From the NCBI GenBank assembly GCA_963710725.1, contig CAVQBJ010000008.1:868001-932000 (forward strand): 64,000 bases of DNA, in the 5' to 3' direction. Numbering within the stretch: position 1 is the first letter of the stretch; every line of letters begins with the position of its first letter. Under the pieces are notes generated by a model. That model made no database searches, was not told the origin of the DNA, and saw nothing but the letters and a program-made list of their open reading frames with translations. The position numbers and the translations under genes are program-made. The DNA is from CAVQBJ01 sp963710725 (lineage in GTDB: Bacteria > Actinomycetota > Thermoleophilia > Solirubrobacterales > Solirubrobacteraceae). This document shows, in pieces, positions 8,166 to 15,808 of this stretch.

Positions 8166-9257
8166 CTAGCCTCGCGCCGTTCCGGCCGCCGCGGTGGCGA
8201 CGGGAGCGATCGGCGCGGTCTCGCGAGCGGCCTCACGGAAGGTGACGAGCCGGTTGCGCTCGGGGTCCCACAGCTTCAGTCGCGTGCAGCGCAGGCCGTC
8301 GCCGAGCGTGAGCACCGGAACGCCCTGGAAGATCGGCAGGTCGTCGTGCGCGCGCTGCAGGTTGTAGTTGGGCACACGCGCGCTGAGGTGGTGGACGTGA
8401 TGCAGGCCGATGTTGCCGGTGAAGAACTGAAGGATCTTCGGCAGCTTGAGGTAGGAGCTCCCGCGTAGCGCGGCGTCCTCATAGCTCCAGCCGTCGGAGC
8501 TCTCCCAGTAGGCGTCCTCGTACTGGTGTTGCACGTAGAACAGCCAGATCCCGGTCGAGGCCGCCAGCAGCGCGGGCGGCAGCCAGACGAGCAGCAGCGG
8601 GCCGACGCCGAGCCACGCGATGAGCGCGCCGAACACGACGGCGAGGGCGAGGTCCGTGAGCATCACGCTGTGGCGCAGCCGCGGACGCTGCGCGCTCGAC
8701 CAGATCCGCGGGCCGACGATCATCGCGACGATCGGGCCGAACCCGAACATCACCACCGGGTTGCGAAACGCGCGGTAGGCGAGCTGGCCGCGGCGCGATC
8801 GCGCCCGGTACTCGGCCACCGTGAGCGTCGGGATGTCGCCCACGCCGCGACGGTCGAGATCCCCGGCGGTCGCATGGTGGACGGCGTGGTCGTGACGCCA
8901 GCGGGCGAACGGCGCGAGCACCATCACCGCGAAGACGCGGCCGAACCAGAGGTTGGCACGCTTGGATCCGAACAGCGAGCCGTGCGCGCAGTCGTGGAAG
9001 AGGATGTAGGTGCGCAGGAGGAAGCCCCCGGTCGGCACCGCAAGCAGGAGCGTGACGGCGTAGGAGACGCGGTCGAGCGACAGGTACATGAGCACCGAGA
9101 GCGCCAGGTACGGCACGACGGCGGTGAGGATGTCGAGCAGGGTGCGGCTCAGGCGCGGCTGGGCATATGGCGCGAGTGGCTCACGCCAGTAGGCGTGGGA
9201 GGCGGCATCCTGTTCGTCGCTCGCTGCACCGATCCCAGCCGGGGAGGCTTCGTTCAT
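8166..9257 (-). CDS. Membrane fatty acid desaturase
   Basis: 363 residues with the three histidine boxes of membrane di-iron desaturases: HDCAHG, HDHAVHH and HHVHH, the last in the usual place after the second membrane pair. Four hydrophobic segments are visible around residues 48-90 and 175-235. The family introduces double bonds into acyl chains of membrane lipids, using ferredoxin or a cytochrome as electron donor; the FprA-type reductase at 12017-13396 is a possible source of electrons (inference). The ATG at 9257 is preferred over a GTG four codons upstream. Confidence 0.9.
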   Translation of the reverse strand: MNEASPAGIGAASDEQDAASHAYWREPLAPYAQPRLSRTLLDILTAVVPYLALSVLMYLSLDRVSYAVTLLLAVPTGGFLLRTYILFHDCAHGSLFGSKRANLWFGRVFAVMVLAPFARWRHDHAVHHATAGDLDRRGVGDIPTLTVAEYRARSRRGQLAYRAFRNPVVMFGFGPIVAMIVGPRIWSSAQRPRLRHSVMLTDLALAVVFGALIAWLGVGPLLLVWLPPALLAASTGIWLFYVQHQYEDAYWESSDGWSYEDAALRGSSYLKLPKILQFFTGNIGLHHVHHLSARVPNYNLQRAHDDLPIFQGVPVLTLGDGLRCTRLKLWDPERNRLVTFREAARETAPIAPVATAAAGTARG

Positions 9258-9434
9258 CGTCACGCCCAATCTCGCTCGTTATCGTCAGACCGCGGCGACG
9301 GGCGCGCGGCAGGCGAATCCTACGGGACCATAGAGACATCGGCAGAAACGATTGTCATGTTTAACTACTGATTCGGACGGGATTAGCCCGCACTTCGAAT
9401 GGTGTTAGCGAGCGCTCAGCCGGCCGGCCAATGC

Positions 9435-9464
9435 TGTCTTCACATCGACTTGGAGGTGAAGACA
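9435..9464 (+). promoter_or_regulatory. Hairpin around the ribosome site of the htrA-like gene
   Basis: TGTCTTCAC (9435-9443) is a perfect inverted match of GTGAAGACA (9456-9464), which ends just before the ATG at 9466. The Shine-Dalgarno GGAGG (9452-9456) lies at the loop/stem boundary and the spacer to the ATG is inside the stem. Such a fold would hide the start region, so translation may depend on melting or on a ligand. This is read from sequence only. Confidence 0.5.
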
Positions 9465-9465
9465 C

Positions 9466-10590
9466 ATGCGAAGCACCACTCGGCTCCTGGGCGCCACTGC
9501 CCTCGGCGCCGCCGCGGCGGCGACCGTGTTCGTGGCGGTCGGGGCGAGCGGCGCGGCGACCGGCCATGGCGCCGCCAGCGCCGCATCGGTCCCGAAGACC
9601 GCGGCGATCTCCCACTCGACGCCGGCGCTCACGGCCAGCGAGGTCTACAAGCGCGACTCGAGCGGCGTCGTGGCGATCTCCGCGACGTCCGCGACCGAGC
9701 AGGACACCGGCACCGGTGTCGTCCTCAACACGAGCGGCCTCATCCTGACCAACGACCACGTCGTCTCCGGCGCCCAGAGCGTGACCGTCGCTCCGGGCAC
9801 CTCGCCGAACACGACGCGCACCGCGACGGTCGTCGGCGAGGACCCCGACTCCGACCTCGCCGTCCTGAAGATCGACCCGTCGGGCCTCGGTCTGACGCCA
9901 CTGACCTTCGCGAACTCGAGCGGCGTCTCGGTCGGCGATCCGGTGTACGCGATCGGCAACCCCTACGGCCTCGACGAGACGCTCACGCGAGGCATCGTGT
10001 CGGCGCTCGGACGCCAGATCTCGGCGCCCGACGGCGCCACCATCAATGACGCCATCCAGACCGACGCCGCCCTGAACCCGGGCAACTCGGGCGGTCCGCT
10101 CATCGACGCGCAGGGCGACGTCATCGGCATCAACTCCCAGATCGCCAGCGAGGAGACCAGCGGGGGCGGCCAGCCCGGAAGCACCGGCGTCGGCTTCGCG
10201 ATCTCGAGCAACACGGCGATGCAGGTCGCGCAGCAGATCGAGACGAGCGGCAGCGTCCCGAGCACGCAGAGCCAGAGCTCCAGCGGCCAGACGCAGAGCG
10301 GCGAGTCGCCCTACGGCGGCGGCCAGAGCGGCACGGACCCCTACGGCGGTAGCCAGAGCGGCGGCAGCCAGAGCAGCGGCACGGACCCCTACGGCGGCGG
10401 CGGCCAGAGCAGCACGAGCCCGTACGGCGACGGCGGCGGCGGCAGCACCAGCCCATACGGCGACGGCGGCGGCCAGAGCAGCACCAGCCCGTACGGCTCC
10501 GGCTACGGCTACGGCTCGAGCACCGATCCCTACGGGTACGGCAGCAGCTCGGGCGCAGGCTCCGGCGGCGGCACGATCCTCCTTCCCTGA
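9466..10590 (+). CDS. HtrA/DegP-like serine protease without PDZ domain
   Basis: 374 residues. The N-terminus has one hydrophobic segment (about residues 7-30) serving as signal or anchor. A trypsin-fold domain follows (about 55-255) with the catalytic His in LTNDHVV, Asp in DPDSDLAVLK and Ser in NPGNSGGPL. HtrA proteins normally follow this with one or two PDZ domains. Here the C-terminal ~110 residues are a repeat-rich tail of Gly, Ser, Gln and Tyr (units such as GTDPYGG and STSPYG). A strong ribosome site GGAGG precedes the ATG and sits in a hairpin. Likely an envelope quality-control protease. Confidence 0.9.
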   Translation: MRSTTRLLGATALGAAAAATVFVAVGASGAATGHGAASAASVPKTAAISHSTPALTASEVYKRDSSGVVAISATSATEQDTGTGVVLNTSGLILTNDHVVSGAQSVTVAPGTSPNTTRTATVVGEDPDSDLAVLKIDPSGLGLTPLTFANSSGVSVGDPVYAIGNPYGLDETLTRGIVSALGRQISAPDGATINDAIQTDAALNPGNSGGPLIDAQGDVIGINSQIASEETSGGGQPGSTGVGFAISSNTAMQVAQQIETSGSVPSTQSQSSSGQTQSGESPYGGGQSGTDPYGGSQSGGSQSSGTDPYGGGGQSSTSPYGDGGGGSTSPYGDGGGQSSTSPYGSGYGYGSSTDPYGYGSSSGAGSGGGTILLP

Positions 10591-10604
10591 CGGTCGGAGG
10601 GACC

Positions 10605-10636
10605 CCCGGGGTCGGCGGGCGACCGCCGACCCCGGG
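10605..10636 (+). terminator. GNRA-capped hairpin after the htrA-like gene
   Basis: A perfect 14-bp GC-rich stem (10605-10618 with 10623-10636) closed by the tetraloop GCGA. It sits 15 nt after the protease stop and 15 nt before the thiolase start. No T-run follows, as is common in high-GC actinobacteria, so it probably ends or attenuates the upstream transcript. Confidence 0.6.
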
Positions 10637-10651
10637 CCGCGGACACATAAG

Positions 10652-11974
10652 ATGCCCGCCGTGCCCGCGCTCACCGACGCCTGGATCGTCGACGCCGCCC
10701 GCTCCCCCATCGGTCGCCTCGCCGGCGCGCTGAGCCCCGTGCGCCCCGACGACCTCGGCGCCGACGTCGTGCGCGAGCTGTTGCGGCGCACCGGCGTGCC
10801 GCCCGGCGAGATCGAGGACGTCTACTTCGGCTGCGCCAATCAGGCCGGCGAGGACAACCGCGACGTCGCGCGCATGATCGCGCTGCTCGCCGATCTGCCC
10901 GAGACGGTTCCCGGCGCGACGGTCAATCGTCTCTGCGGGTCCGGCCTGGAGGCGGTCGCCGCCGCCGCCCGAGCGCTCATGCTCGGCGAGGGCGAGGCCT
11001 ACATCGCCGGCGGCGTCGAGTCGATGAGCCGCGCGCCATGGGCGGTGCCGAAGCCGGGGCGCGGCTTCCCGACCGGACCGGCCACGATGTACGACACGAG
11101 CCTCGGCTGGCGGATGGTCAATCCCGAGATGGAGCGACGCGGCCATACCGACTCGCTCGGGCAGACCGCCGAGAACCTCGTCGCCGAGCGCTACGCCTTC
11201 CCTCCGGGCGCCTACGGCGAGGGCTCGCCGGTCGACGACCTCCTGCGCCAGGCCCACGCCAGCGAGTCGCTGCGCGGTCCCTACGACATCAGCCGCAAGG
11301 CGCAGGACCGCTTCGCGCTGCGCTCCCACCGTAACGCGGTCGCCGCGACCGAGGAGGGGCGCTTCGCCTCCCAGCTCGTGCCGATCGAGGTGCAGGAGCG
11401 CCGCAACACCCGCATCGTCGACGTCGACGAAGGCCCGCGCGCGGACACGACGCTTGAGGCACTGGCGGCGCTGCGACCCGCCTTTATCCCCGATGGCACG
11501 GTCACGGCCGGTAACGCGAGCCCGCTGAACGACGGCGCCGCCGCACTGCTGATCGTCTCCCCCGAGTACGCGCAGGCGCACGGGCTCGAGCCGCTCGCCC
11601 GCGTGCGCTCGATGGCGAGCGCCGGCGTCCCGCCGCGCGTCATGGGCATCGGGCCGGTGCCGGCGACGGCGAAGGCGCTCGCGCGCGCCGGGCTGACGCT
11701 CGACGACATCGGGCTCATCGAGCTCAACGAGGCGTTCGCGGCCCAGTCGCTCGCCGTTCTCTACGAGCTCGGCGTCGACGCCGAGGACGAGCGCGTGAAT
11801 CCGAACGGCGGGGCGATCGCGCTCGGGCATCCGCTCGGCTGCTCGGGCGCCCGGATCCTCACGACGCTGCTGCACGAGATGCAGCGGCGCGGCGACGTGA
11901 CCTTTGGCCTGGCCACGATGTGCATCGGCGTCGGTCAGGGCATCGCGCTCGTCGTCGAGCGCGTCGACGCCTGA
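10652..11974 (+). CDS. Thiolase (acetyl-CoA / 3-oxoadipyl-CoA acetyltransferase type)
   Basis: 440 residues of thiolase fold. The nucleophilic Cys is in NRLCGSGLEAV, the second active-site region is NEAFAAQS, the catalytic His is in ALGHPLGCSGAR, and the final Cys is in MCIGVGQG. The cleavage direction would release acetyl-CoA from 3-ketoacyl-CoA in beta-oxidation or aromatic degradation; motif spacing is closest to the PcaF/PaaJ group but the specific substrate cannot be settled. The next gene, a ferredoxin reductase, starts 42 nt downstream, so they may share a transcript. Confidence 0.9.
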   Translation: MPAVPALTDAWIVDAARSPIGRLAGALSPVRPDDLGADVVRELLRRTGVPPGEIEDVYFGCANQAGEDNRDVARMIALLADLPETVPGATVNRLCGSGLEAVAAAARALMLGEGEAYIAGGVESMSRAPWAVPKPGRGFPTGPATMYDTSLGWRMVNPEMERRGHTDSLGQTAENLVAERYAFPPGAYGEGSPVDDLLRQAHASESLRGPYDISRKAQDRFALRSHRNAVAATEEGRFASQLVPIEVQERRNTRIVDVDEGPRADTTLEALAALRPAFIPDGTVTAGNASPLNDGAAALLIVSPEYAQAHGLEPLARVRSMASAGVPPRVMGIGPVPATAKALARAGLTLDDIGLIELNEAFAAQSLAVLYELGVDAEDERVNPNGGAIALGHPLGCSGARILTTLLHEMQRRGDVTFGLATMCIGVGQGIALVVERVDA

Positions 11975-12016
11975 GCGTCTCAGGGGACTCCCAGCCCTGC
12001 TCGCCATAATCCGGTC

Positions 12017-13396
12017 ATGACGACGAGTCCCCTGCGCATCGCCATCGTCGGCGCCGGCCCGGCCGGCGCCTACGCCGCCGGCGCGCTGCTCGGCCAGGAT
12101 CTGCGCCCCATCGAGGTCGACATGTACGAGCGCCTGCCCACGCCCTGGGGGCTCGTGCGCGCCGGCGTGGCGCCGGACCATCCGAAGATCAAGACCGTCA
12201 CCAGGGTGTTCGAGAAGACCGCCGACGCGCCGGGCTTCCGCCTGCTCGCGAACGTCGAGGTCGGCCGCGACGTCAGCCACGAGGAGCTGATGCGCTGGTA
12301 CGACGCGGTCATCTACGCGAGCGGCACCGAGCGCGACCGCCGCCTCGGAATCCCGGGCGAGGACCTCCCCGGCAGCCTTCCGGCGACCGCGTTCGTCGCC
12401 TGGTATAACGCCCATCCGGACTGGCACGGGCTGCCCGTCGATCTCGACACCGACCACGCGCTGGTCGTCGGCAACGGCAATGTCGCGGTCGACTGCGCGC
12501 GGATGCTCGCGCTGCGACCCGACGAGCTCGAGACGACCGACACCGCGGACCACGCGATCGCCACGCTGAGCTCGGGCGCCGTGCGCGAGATCACGATGAT
12601 CGGTCGTCGCGGGCCCCTGCAGGCCGCATTCACCAACCCCGAGCTGCGCGAGCTCGGCGAGCTCACCGACGTCGATCTGCTCGTCGACGCAGCCGACCTG
12701 CAGGTGAGCGCCGAGGACTTCGAGGCCGCCGAGCCGACGAACCGGCGCAACGTCGAGCTGCTGCGCGAGTACGCGACGCGCACCCCGGCCGGCGCGACGC
12801 GCCGGCTTGCGCTGCGCTTCTACACCGTGCCCGTGGAGATCCTTGGCTCCGAGCGCGTGGAGGCGGTCGTGCTCGAGCGCACGCGCCTCGTCCGCGGCCC
12901 CGACGGGCGCATGAGCGCCGAGCCGACCGGCGAGCGCTCGGAGCTCCCCGTCGGCCTCGTCCTGCGCTCCATCGGCTACTACGGCACGCCGATCCCCGGC
13001 CTGCCCTTCGACGAGGCCCGCGGCGTCGTGCCCAACGAGGCGGGGCGCGTCGTCGAGGCCGGCGGAGGGCCCGTCCCCGGCGTGTACGTCACGGGCTGGA
13101 TCAAGCGCGGCCCGTCGGGCGTCATCGGCACCAACAAGAAGGACGCGAACGAGACGGTCGCCTGCGTGCTCGAGGACCTCGACGCGGGCGCGCTCTCGGG
13201 CGGACCGGAGCGCCCGTCGGCCGAGGAGGTCACCGAGCTGCTCGGCGAGCGCGTCGAACAGCTCGTCGAGCTGCACCAGTGGCGTGCGATCGACGCGCAC
13301 GAGGTCGAGCTCGGACGCGGCAGCGGCCGCCCGCGCGTGAAGCTGTCGACGCGCGAGCACCTGCTCGAGATCTCGCACGGCGAGCGGGCGCGGTAG
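12017..13396 (+). CDS. fprA: Ferredoxin/NADP+ reductase, FprA type
   Basis: 459 residues, the usual size of adrenodoxin-reductase-like FprA. It opens with the FAD site IAIVGAGPAGAYAAGALL. An adjacent segment MYERLPTPWGLVRAGVAPDH is diagnostic for this family. The NADPH site is VVGNGNVAVDCARML, and the C-terminal GVYVTGWIKRGPSGVIGTNK closes FAD binding. The enzyme moves electrons between NADPH and ferredoxins or P450s. The desaturase upstream in the window is a candidate client, but this is inference. A strong bidirectional terminator follows at 13455-13485. Confidence 0.92.
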   Translation: MTTSPLRIAIVGAGPAGAYAAGALLGQDLRPIEVDMYERLPTPWGLVRAGVAPDHPKIKTVTRVFEKTADAPGFRLLANVEVGRDVSHEELMRWYDAVIYASGTERDRRLGIPGEDLPGSLPATAFVAWYNAHPDWHGLPVDLDTDHALVVGNGNVAVDCARMLALRPDELETTDTADHAIATLSSGAVREITMIGRRGPLQAAFTNPELRELGELTDVDLLVDAADLQVSAEDFEAAEPTNRRNVELLREYATRTPAGATRRLALRFYTVPVEILGSERVEAVVLERTRLVRGPDGRMSAEPTGERSELPVGLVLRSIGYYGTPIPGLPFDEARGVVPNEAGRVVEAGGGPVPGVYVTGWIKRGPSGVIGTNKKDANETVACVLEDLDAGALSGGPERPSAEEVTELLGERVEQLVELHQWRAIDAHEVELGRGSGRPRVKLSTREHLLEISHGERAR

Positions 13397-13454
13397 GGCG
13401 CAGGGCGCGCCGCTGCGCGCCTGGCTCCGCCCCGGCCCAGCGGGGGACGTGACC

Positions 13455-13485
13455 GCAGAAGGTGTGAACTATTCACACCTTCTGC
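13455..13485. terminator. Bidirectional terminator between convergent genes
   Basis: A perfect 14-bp stem, GCAGAAGGTGTGAA with TTCACACCTTCTGC, around a 3-nt loop CTA. It lies midway between the fprA stop (13396) and the stop of the HXXEE gene (13501), which converge, so it likely serves both transcripts. Confidence 0.75.
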
Positions 13486-13500
13486 ATACACCCCGCCCCT

Positions 13501-14100
13501 CTACGCGCGTGCGGTCCGCATCCGCCGCCGCAGGGTCGCCATCAGCCCCGCGGCCGAGGCCACGCCCGCCAGCACACCGACGACCTGCTGGGCCGGCGGC
13601 GCCCCGCTCGGGCCGAGGCGTCCGCGCAGCCCGGCGGCGGCCCACGGCGTCATCAGCAGCGCCGCCGTGGCGGCGCCCGGGTCCCAGCGCCGGTGCCGGG
13701 CCGCCCAGCCGAGGTGCAGGGCCGCGTTGCCGCCGTGTGAGAGGCACAGCGCGATCGGGAGGGCGGGCGCCCGGTCTCCCAGCGCCGCCGCGGCGAGACT
13801 GACGCCCCAGCCGAACCCCACGTTGACGGCGAATGCCGTCGGCAGGTCGAGCGGGACGAACTCCTGCGAGCTGCCGAACACATCGGTGTTGAGCCACTCG
13901 ACGAAGCCGCCCGGCCACACCCACTCCTCGAACTGGTGCCAGAAGAGGATCGGCAGCCCGGCCGAGAGCCAGCGTTGCTGCGGCGTCATGCGGTCGCGCG
14001 CGGCCAGCCAGGCCAATGTGCTCGCGGGCGCCGCTGCCGCCGCGACCCAGGGCCAGCGACCGTGCACCGGATGAGACGTCACCGTGAACCACCTCCACAC
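13501..14100 (-). CDS. HXXEE domain membrane protein
   Basis: 199 residues with several hydrophobic segments and the family-defining motif in LFWHQFEEWVWPGGF (His-x-x-Glu-Glu). Additional conserved polar sites include LSHGGNAALH near the middle of the chain. HXXEE proteins are integral membrane proteins of unknown function; the buried His/Glu cluster hints at a metal or a membrane enzyme. It begins about 80 nt from the tRNA-Cys gene on the same strand. The exact start (GTG at 14100 or slightly inside) is uncertain. Confidence 0.75.
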   Translation of the reverse strand: MWRWFTVTSHPVHGRWPWVAAAAAPASTLAWLAARDRMTPQQRWLSAGLPILFWHQFEEWVWPGGFVEWLNTDVFGSSQEFVPLDLPTAFAVNVGFGWGVSLAAAALGDRAPALPIALCLSHGGNAALHLGWAARHRRWDPGAATAALLMTPWAAAGLRGRLGPSGAPPAQQVVGVLAGVASAAGLMATLRRRMRTARA

Positions 14101-14182
14101 CGCCGGGAGATCCGGTCACGCATTCTCGCTCACCTCGCCGCCGCACGCGGCGCCGCCAACAGCGAGCAACCGCCGCGCGCAG

Positions 14183-14253
14183 ACGCCCGGGCGGAATTCG
14201 AATCCGCCTACTGGGGTTTGCAGCCCCATGCCTCGCCACTCGGCCACCGGGCG
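14183..14253 (-). tRNA. tRNA-Cys (GCA)
   Basis: 71 nt folding into a full cloverleaf on the minus strand. The acceptor stem CGCCCGG/CCGGGCG is 7 perfect pairs. The D arm is GCCGAGTGGCGAGGC, the anticodon arm TGGGG-CTGCAAA-CCCCA with anticodon GCA, and the T arm GCGGA-TTCGAAT-TCCGC. The discriminator base is U73, as expected for tRNA-Cys. CCA is not encoded. Confidence 0.95.
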
Positions 14254-14261
14254 CGATCCAC

Positions 14262-14267
14262 ATTATA
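14262..14267 (-). promoter_or_regulatory. -10 box of the tRNA-Cys promoter
   Basis: A perfect TATAAT on the minus strand ends 8 nt from the first base of mature tRNA-Cys, so the transcript should have almost no 5' leader. The surrounding ~60 bp is unusually AT-rich for this genome. A 10-bp palindrome GTCGATCGAC lies in the expected spacer; no clear -35 box is visible. Confidence 0.65.
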
Positions 14268-14416
14268 GATATTGTCGATCGACTTTATGCTATTTTGCCG
14301 GACAGCGCATGGCTCCTGTTCGTGTGCAGCGGTCGCCGGCCGGGCGCGGGGTCCGGCCGGCGGCCTACAGCACCGGCGGCGGCGATCCGACCGGCATGGC
14401 CCGCGCCGAACGCGGT

Positions 14417-15622
14417 CTACCCCAGCCGGTCGGCGATGTGCTCGGCGATCGCGAGGGCGGACGTCGCGCCCGGCGACGGGGCGTTGCGGATCGCCGTCAC
14501 CGCGCCGAGGCGATGGATCGCGAAGTCGTCGAGCAGCTGGCCGTCCGGCGCCAGCGCCTGCGCTCGCACGCCGGCCGGCGCGGGGGCGACGTCGTCGTCG
14601 CGCAGCGCCGGCACGAAGCGGCGGGCCTCGGCAAGGAAGGCCCGCCGCGACAGCGAACCGCGCAGCTCGCGCGCGCCCGCGCGCCAGTGCCGGCGCGCGA
14701 GCCGCGCGAACCCCGGCGCGCGCAGCGTGTCGCGGACGTCGCGGAGGCGGAGATCGCGGCGGCGGTAGCCCTCGCGGGCCAGGGCGAGCACCGCGTTCGG
14801 GCCGATGTCCACCGATCCATCCACGCGCGGGGTGAAGTGCACACCGAGGAACGGGTACGCCGGGTCTGGAACCGGGTAGACGAGACCGCGCACGAGGCCC
14901 TCGCGTCCGCGCACGAGGCGGTAGTACTCACCGCGGAAGGGCACGATCGCCGGCGCCGGCCCGTCGCCGGCGAGGCGGGCGAGACGGTCTGACTGCAGGC
15001 CGGCGCAGAGGACGAGTCGGTCGAAGACGAGCTCCTCGCGCCGGCTCCCGACGCGCACGCCGTCGCGCGCCGGCTCGACGGTCGTCACCTCGAAGCCGAG
15101 CCGCACGTCGCCGCCATCGCCGAGGACCTCGGCGGCGATCGCCGACGCGATCGCTCCGTAGTCGACGATCGCGGTGTGCGGCGAGTGCAGCGCCGCGACG
15201 CCGACGACGTTCGGCTCGATGCCCTCGATCTCGCCGGCCGCGAACGCGCGCAGGCCGGGAACGCCGTTCTCGCGCGCGCGGGACTCGATCTCCCGGAGCG
15301 CCGGCAGCTCGGTCTCGCCGCGCGCCACGACGAGCTTGCCGCGCTCGTCGTACGGCAGGTTCCGCTCGGCGCAGTACTCGCGCAGCAGCAGTCGCCCGCG
15401 TGTGCACAGCCGTGCCTTCAGCGAGCCCGGCGCGTAGTACAGGCCGGCGTGCACGACGCCGCTGTTGTGACCGGTCTGGTGGACGGCCACGCGGGACTCC
15501 TTGTCGAGCACCGTCACGCGAGCAGCCGGGTCGCGCCGCTGCAGCTCGCGGGCGAGCGCCAATCCGAGGATCCCGGCCCCGACGATGCCGACGCGGGACG
15601 ATGTCGCTGGGCCGCCGAACAG
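14417..15622 (-). CDS. lhgO: L-2-hydroxyglutarate oxidase (LhgO-like), start unclear
   Basis: FAD-dependent DAO-family oxidoreductase. The N-terminal FAD site VGIVGAGILGLALA lies upstream of the first TTG (15562) and is in frame. The family marker TGHNSGVVHAGLYYAPGS follows, and the C-terminus ends with RNAPSPGATSALAIAEHIAD. LhgO oxidises L-2-hydroxyglutarate to 2-oxoglutarate with quinone as acceptor. No ATG, GTG or TTG is in frame between the FAD motif and the upstream stop at 15656-15658; a CTG at 15622 is the only near-start. The sequence ACATCGTCCCGC at about 15602 looks like an ATG-TCC-CGC start with one extra C. Confidence 0.82.
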   Translation of the reverse strand: MFGGPATSSRVGIVGAGILGLALARELQRRDPAARVTVLDKESRVAVHQTGHNSGVVHAGLYYAPGSLKARLCTRGRLLLREYCAERNLPYDERGKLVVARGETELPALREIESRARENGVPGLRAFAAGEIEGIEPNVVGVAALHSPHTAIVDYGAIASAIAAEVLGDGGDVRLGFEVTTVEPARDGVRVGSRREELVFDRLVLCAGLQSDRLARLAGDGPAPAIVPFRGEYYRLVRGREGLVRGLVYPVPDPAYPFLGVHFTPRVDGSVDIGPNAVLALAREGYRRRDLRLRDVRDTLRAPGFARLARRHWRAGARELRGSLSRRAFLAEARRFVPALRDDDVAPAPAGVRAQALAPDGQLLDDFAIHRLGAVTAIRNAPSPGATSALAIAEHIADRLG

Positions 15623-15771
15623 GGCGCCGACCCTAGAGCGATCGCATGAGCGCTGTCAAGCGCCGGGAGCCTGCGCTTGGATCGTGAGCCGGCGGCGAGC
15701 GCGCGACGGCGGCCCGACCGGGTCCTGCCGACACGAACCGGACTCGCCGATCCGCTACTGCTAGGCTAAGC

Positions 15772-15785
15772 GGACTGGCCAGTCC
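15772..15785. promoter_or_regulatory. Operator palindrome in front of the DHA2 exporter
   Basis: GGACTGGCCAGTCC is a perfect 14-bp palindrome 23 nt before the ATG of the transporter and just downstream of a possible -10 box TAGGCT (15762-15767). It is the size and place of a TetR operator; the TetR gene at 17372 is the natural candidate to bind it. Confidence 0.55.
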
Positions 15786-15808
15786 CCCATCGGCGAAAGG
15801 CTGCTCAG

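Noticed and set aside
10130..13378. A 1082-codon open frame on the minus strand
   Set aside because: It lies opposite the clear thiolase and ferredoxin reductase genes and has Arg/Gly/Ala/Val-rich composition typical of antisense shadow in high-GC DNA; no domain is recognisable.
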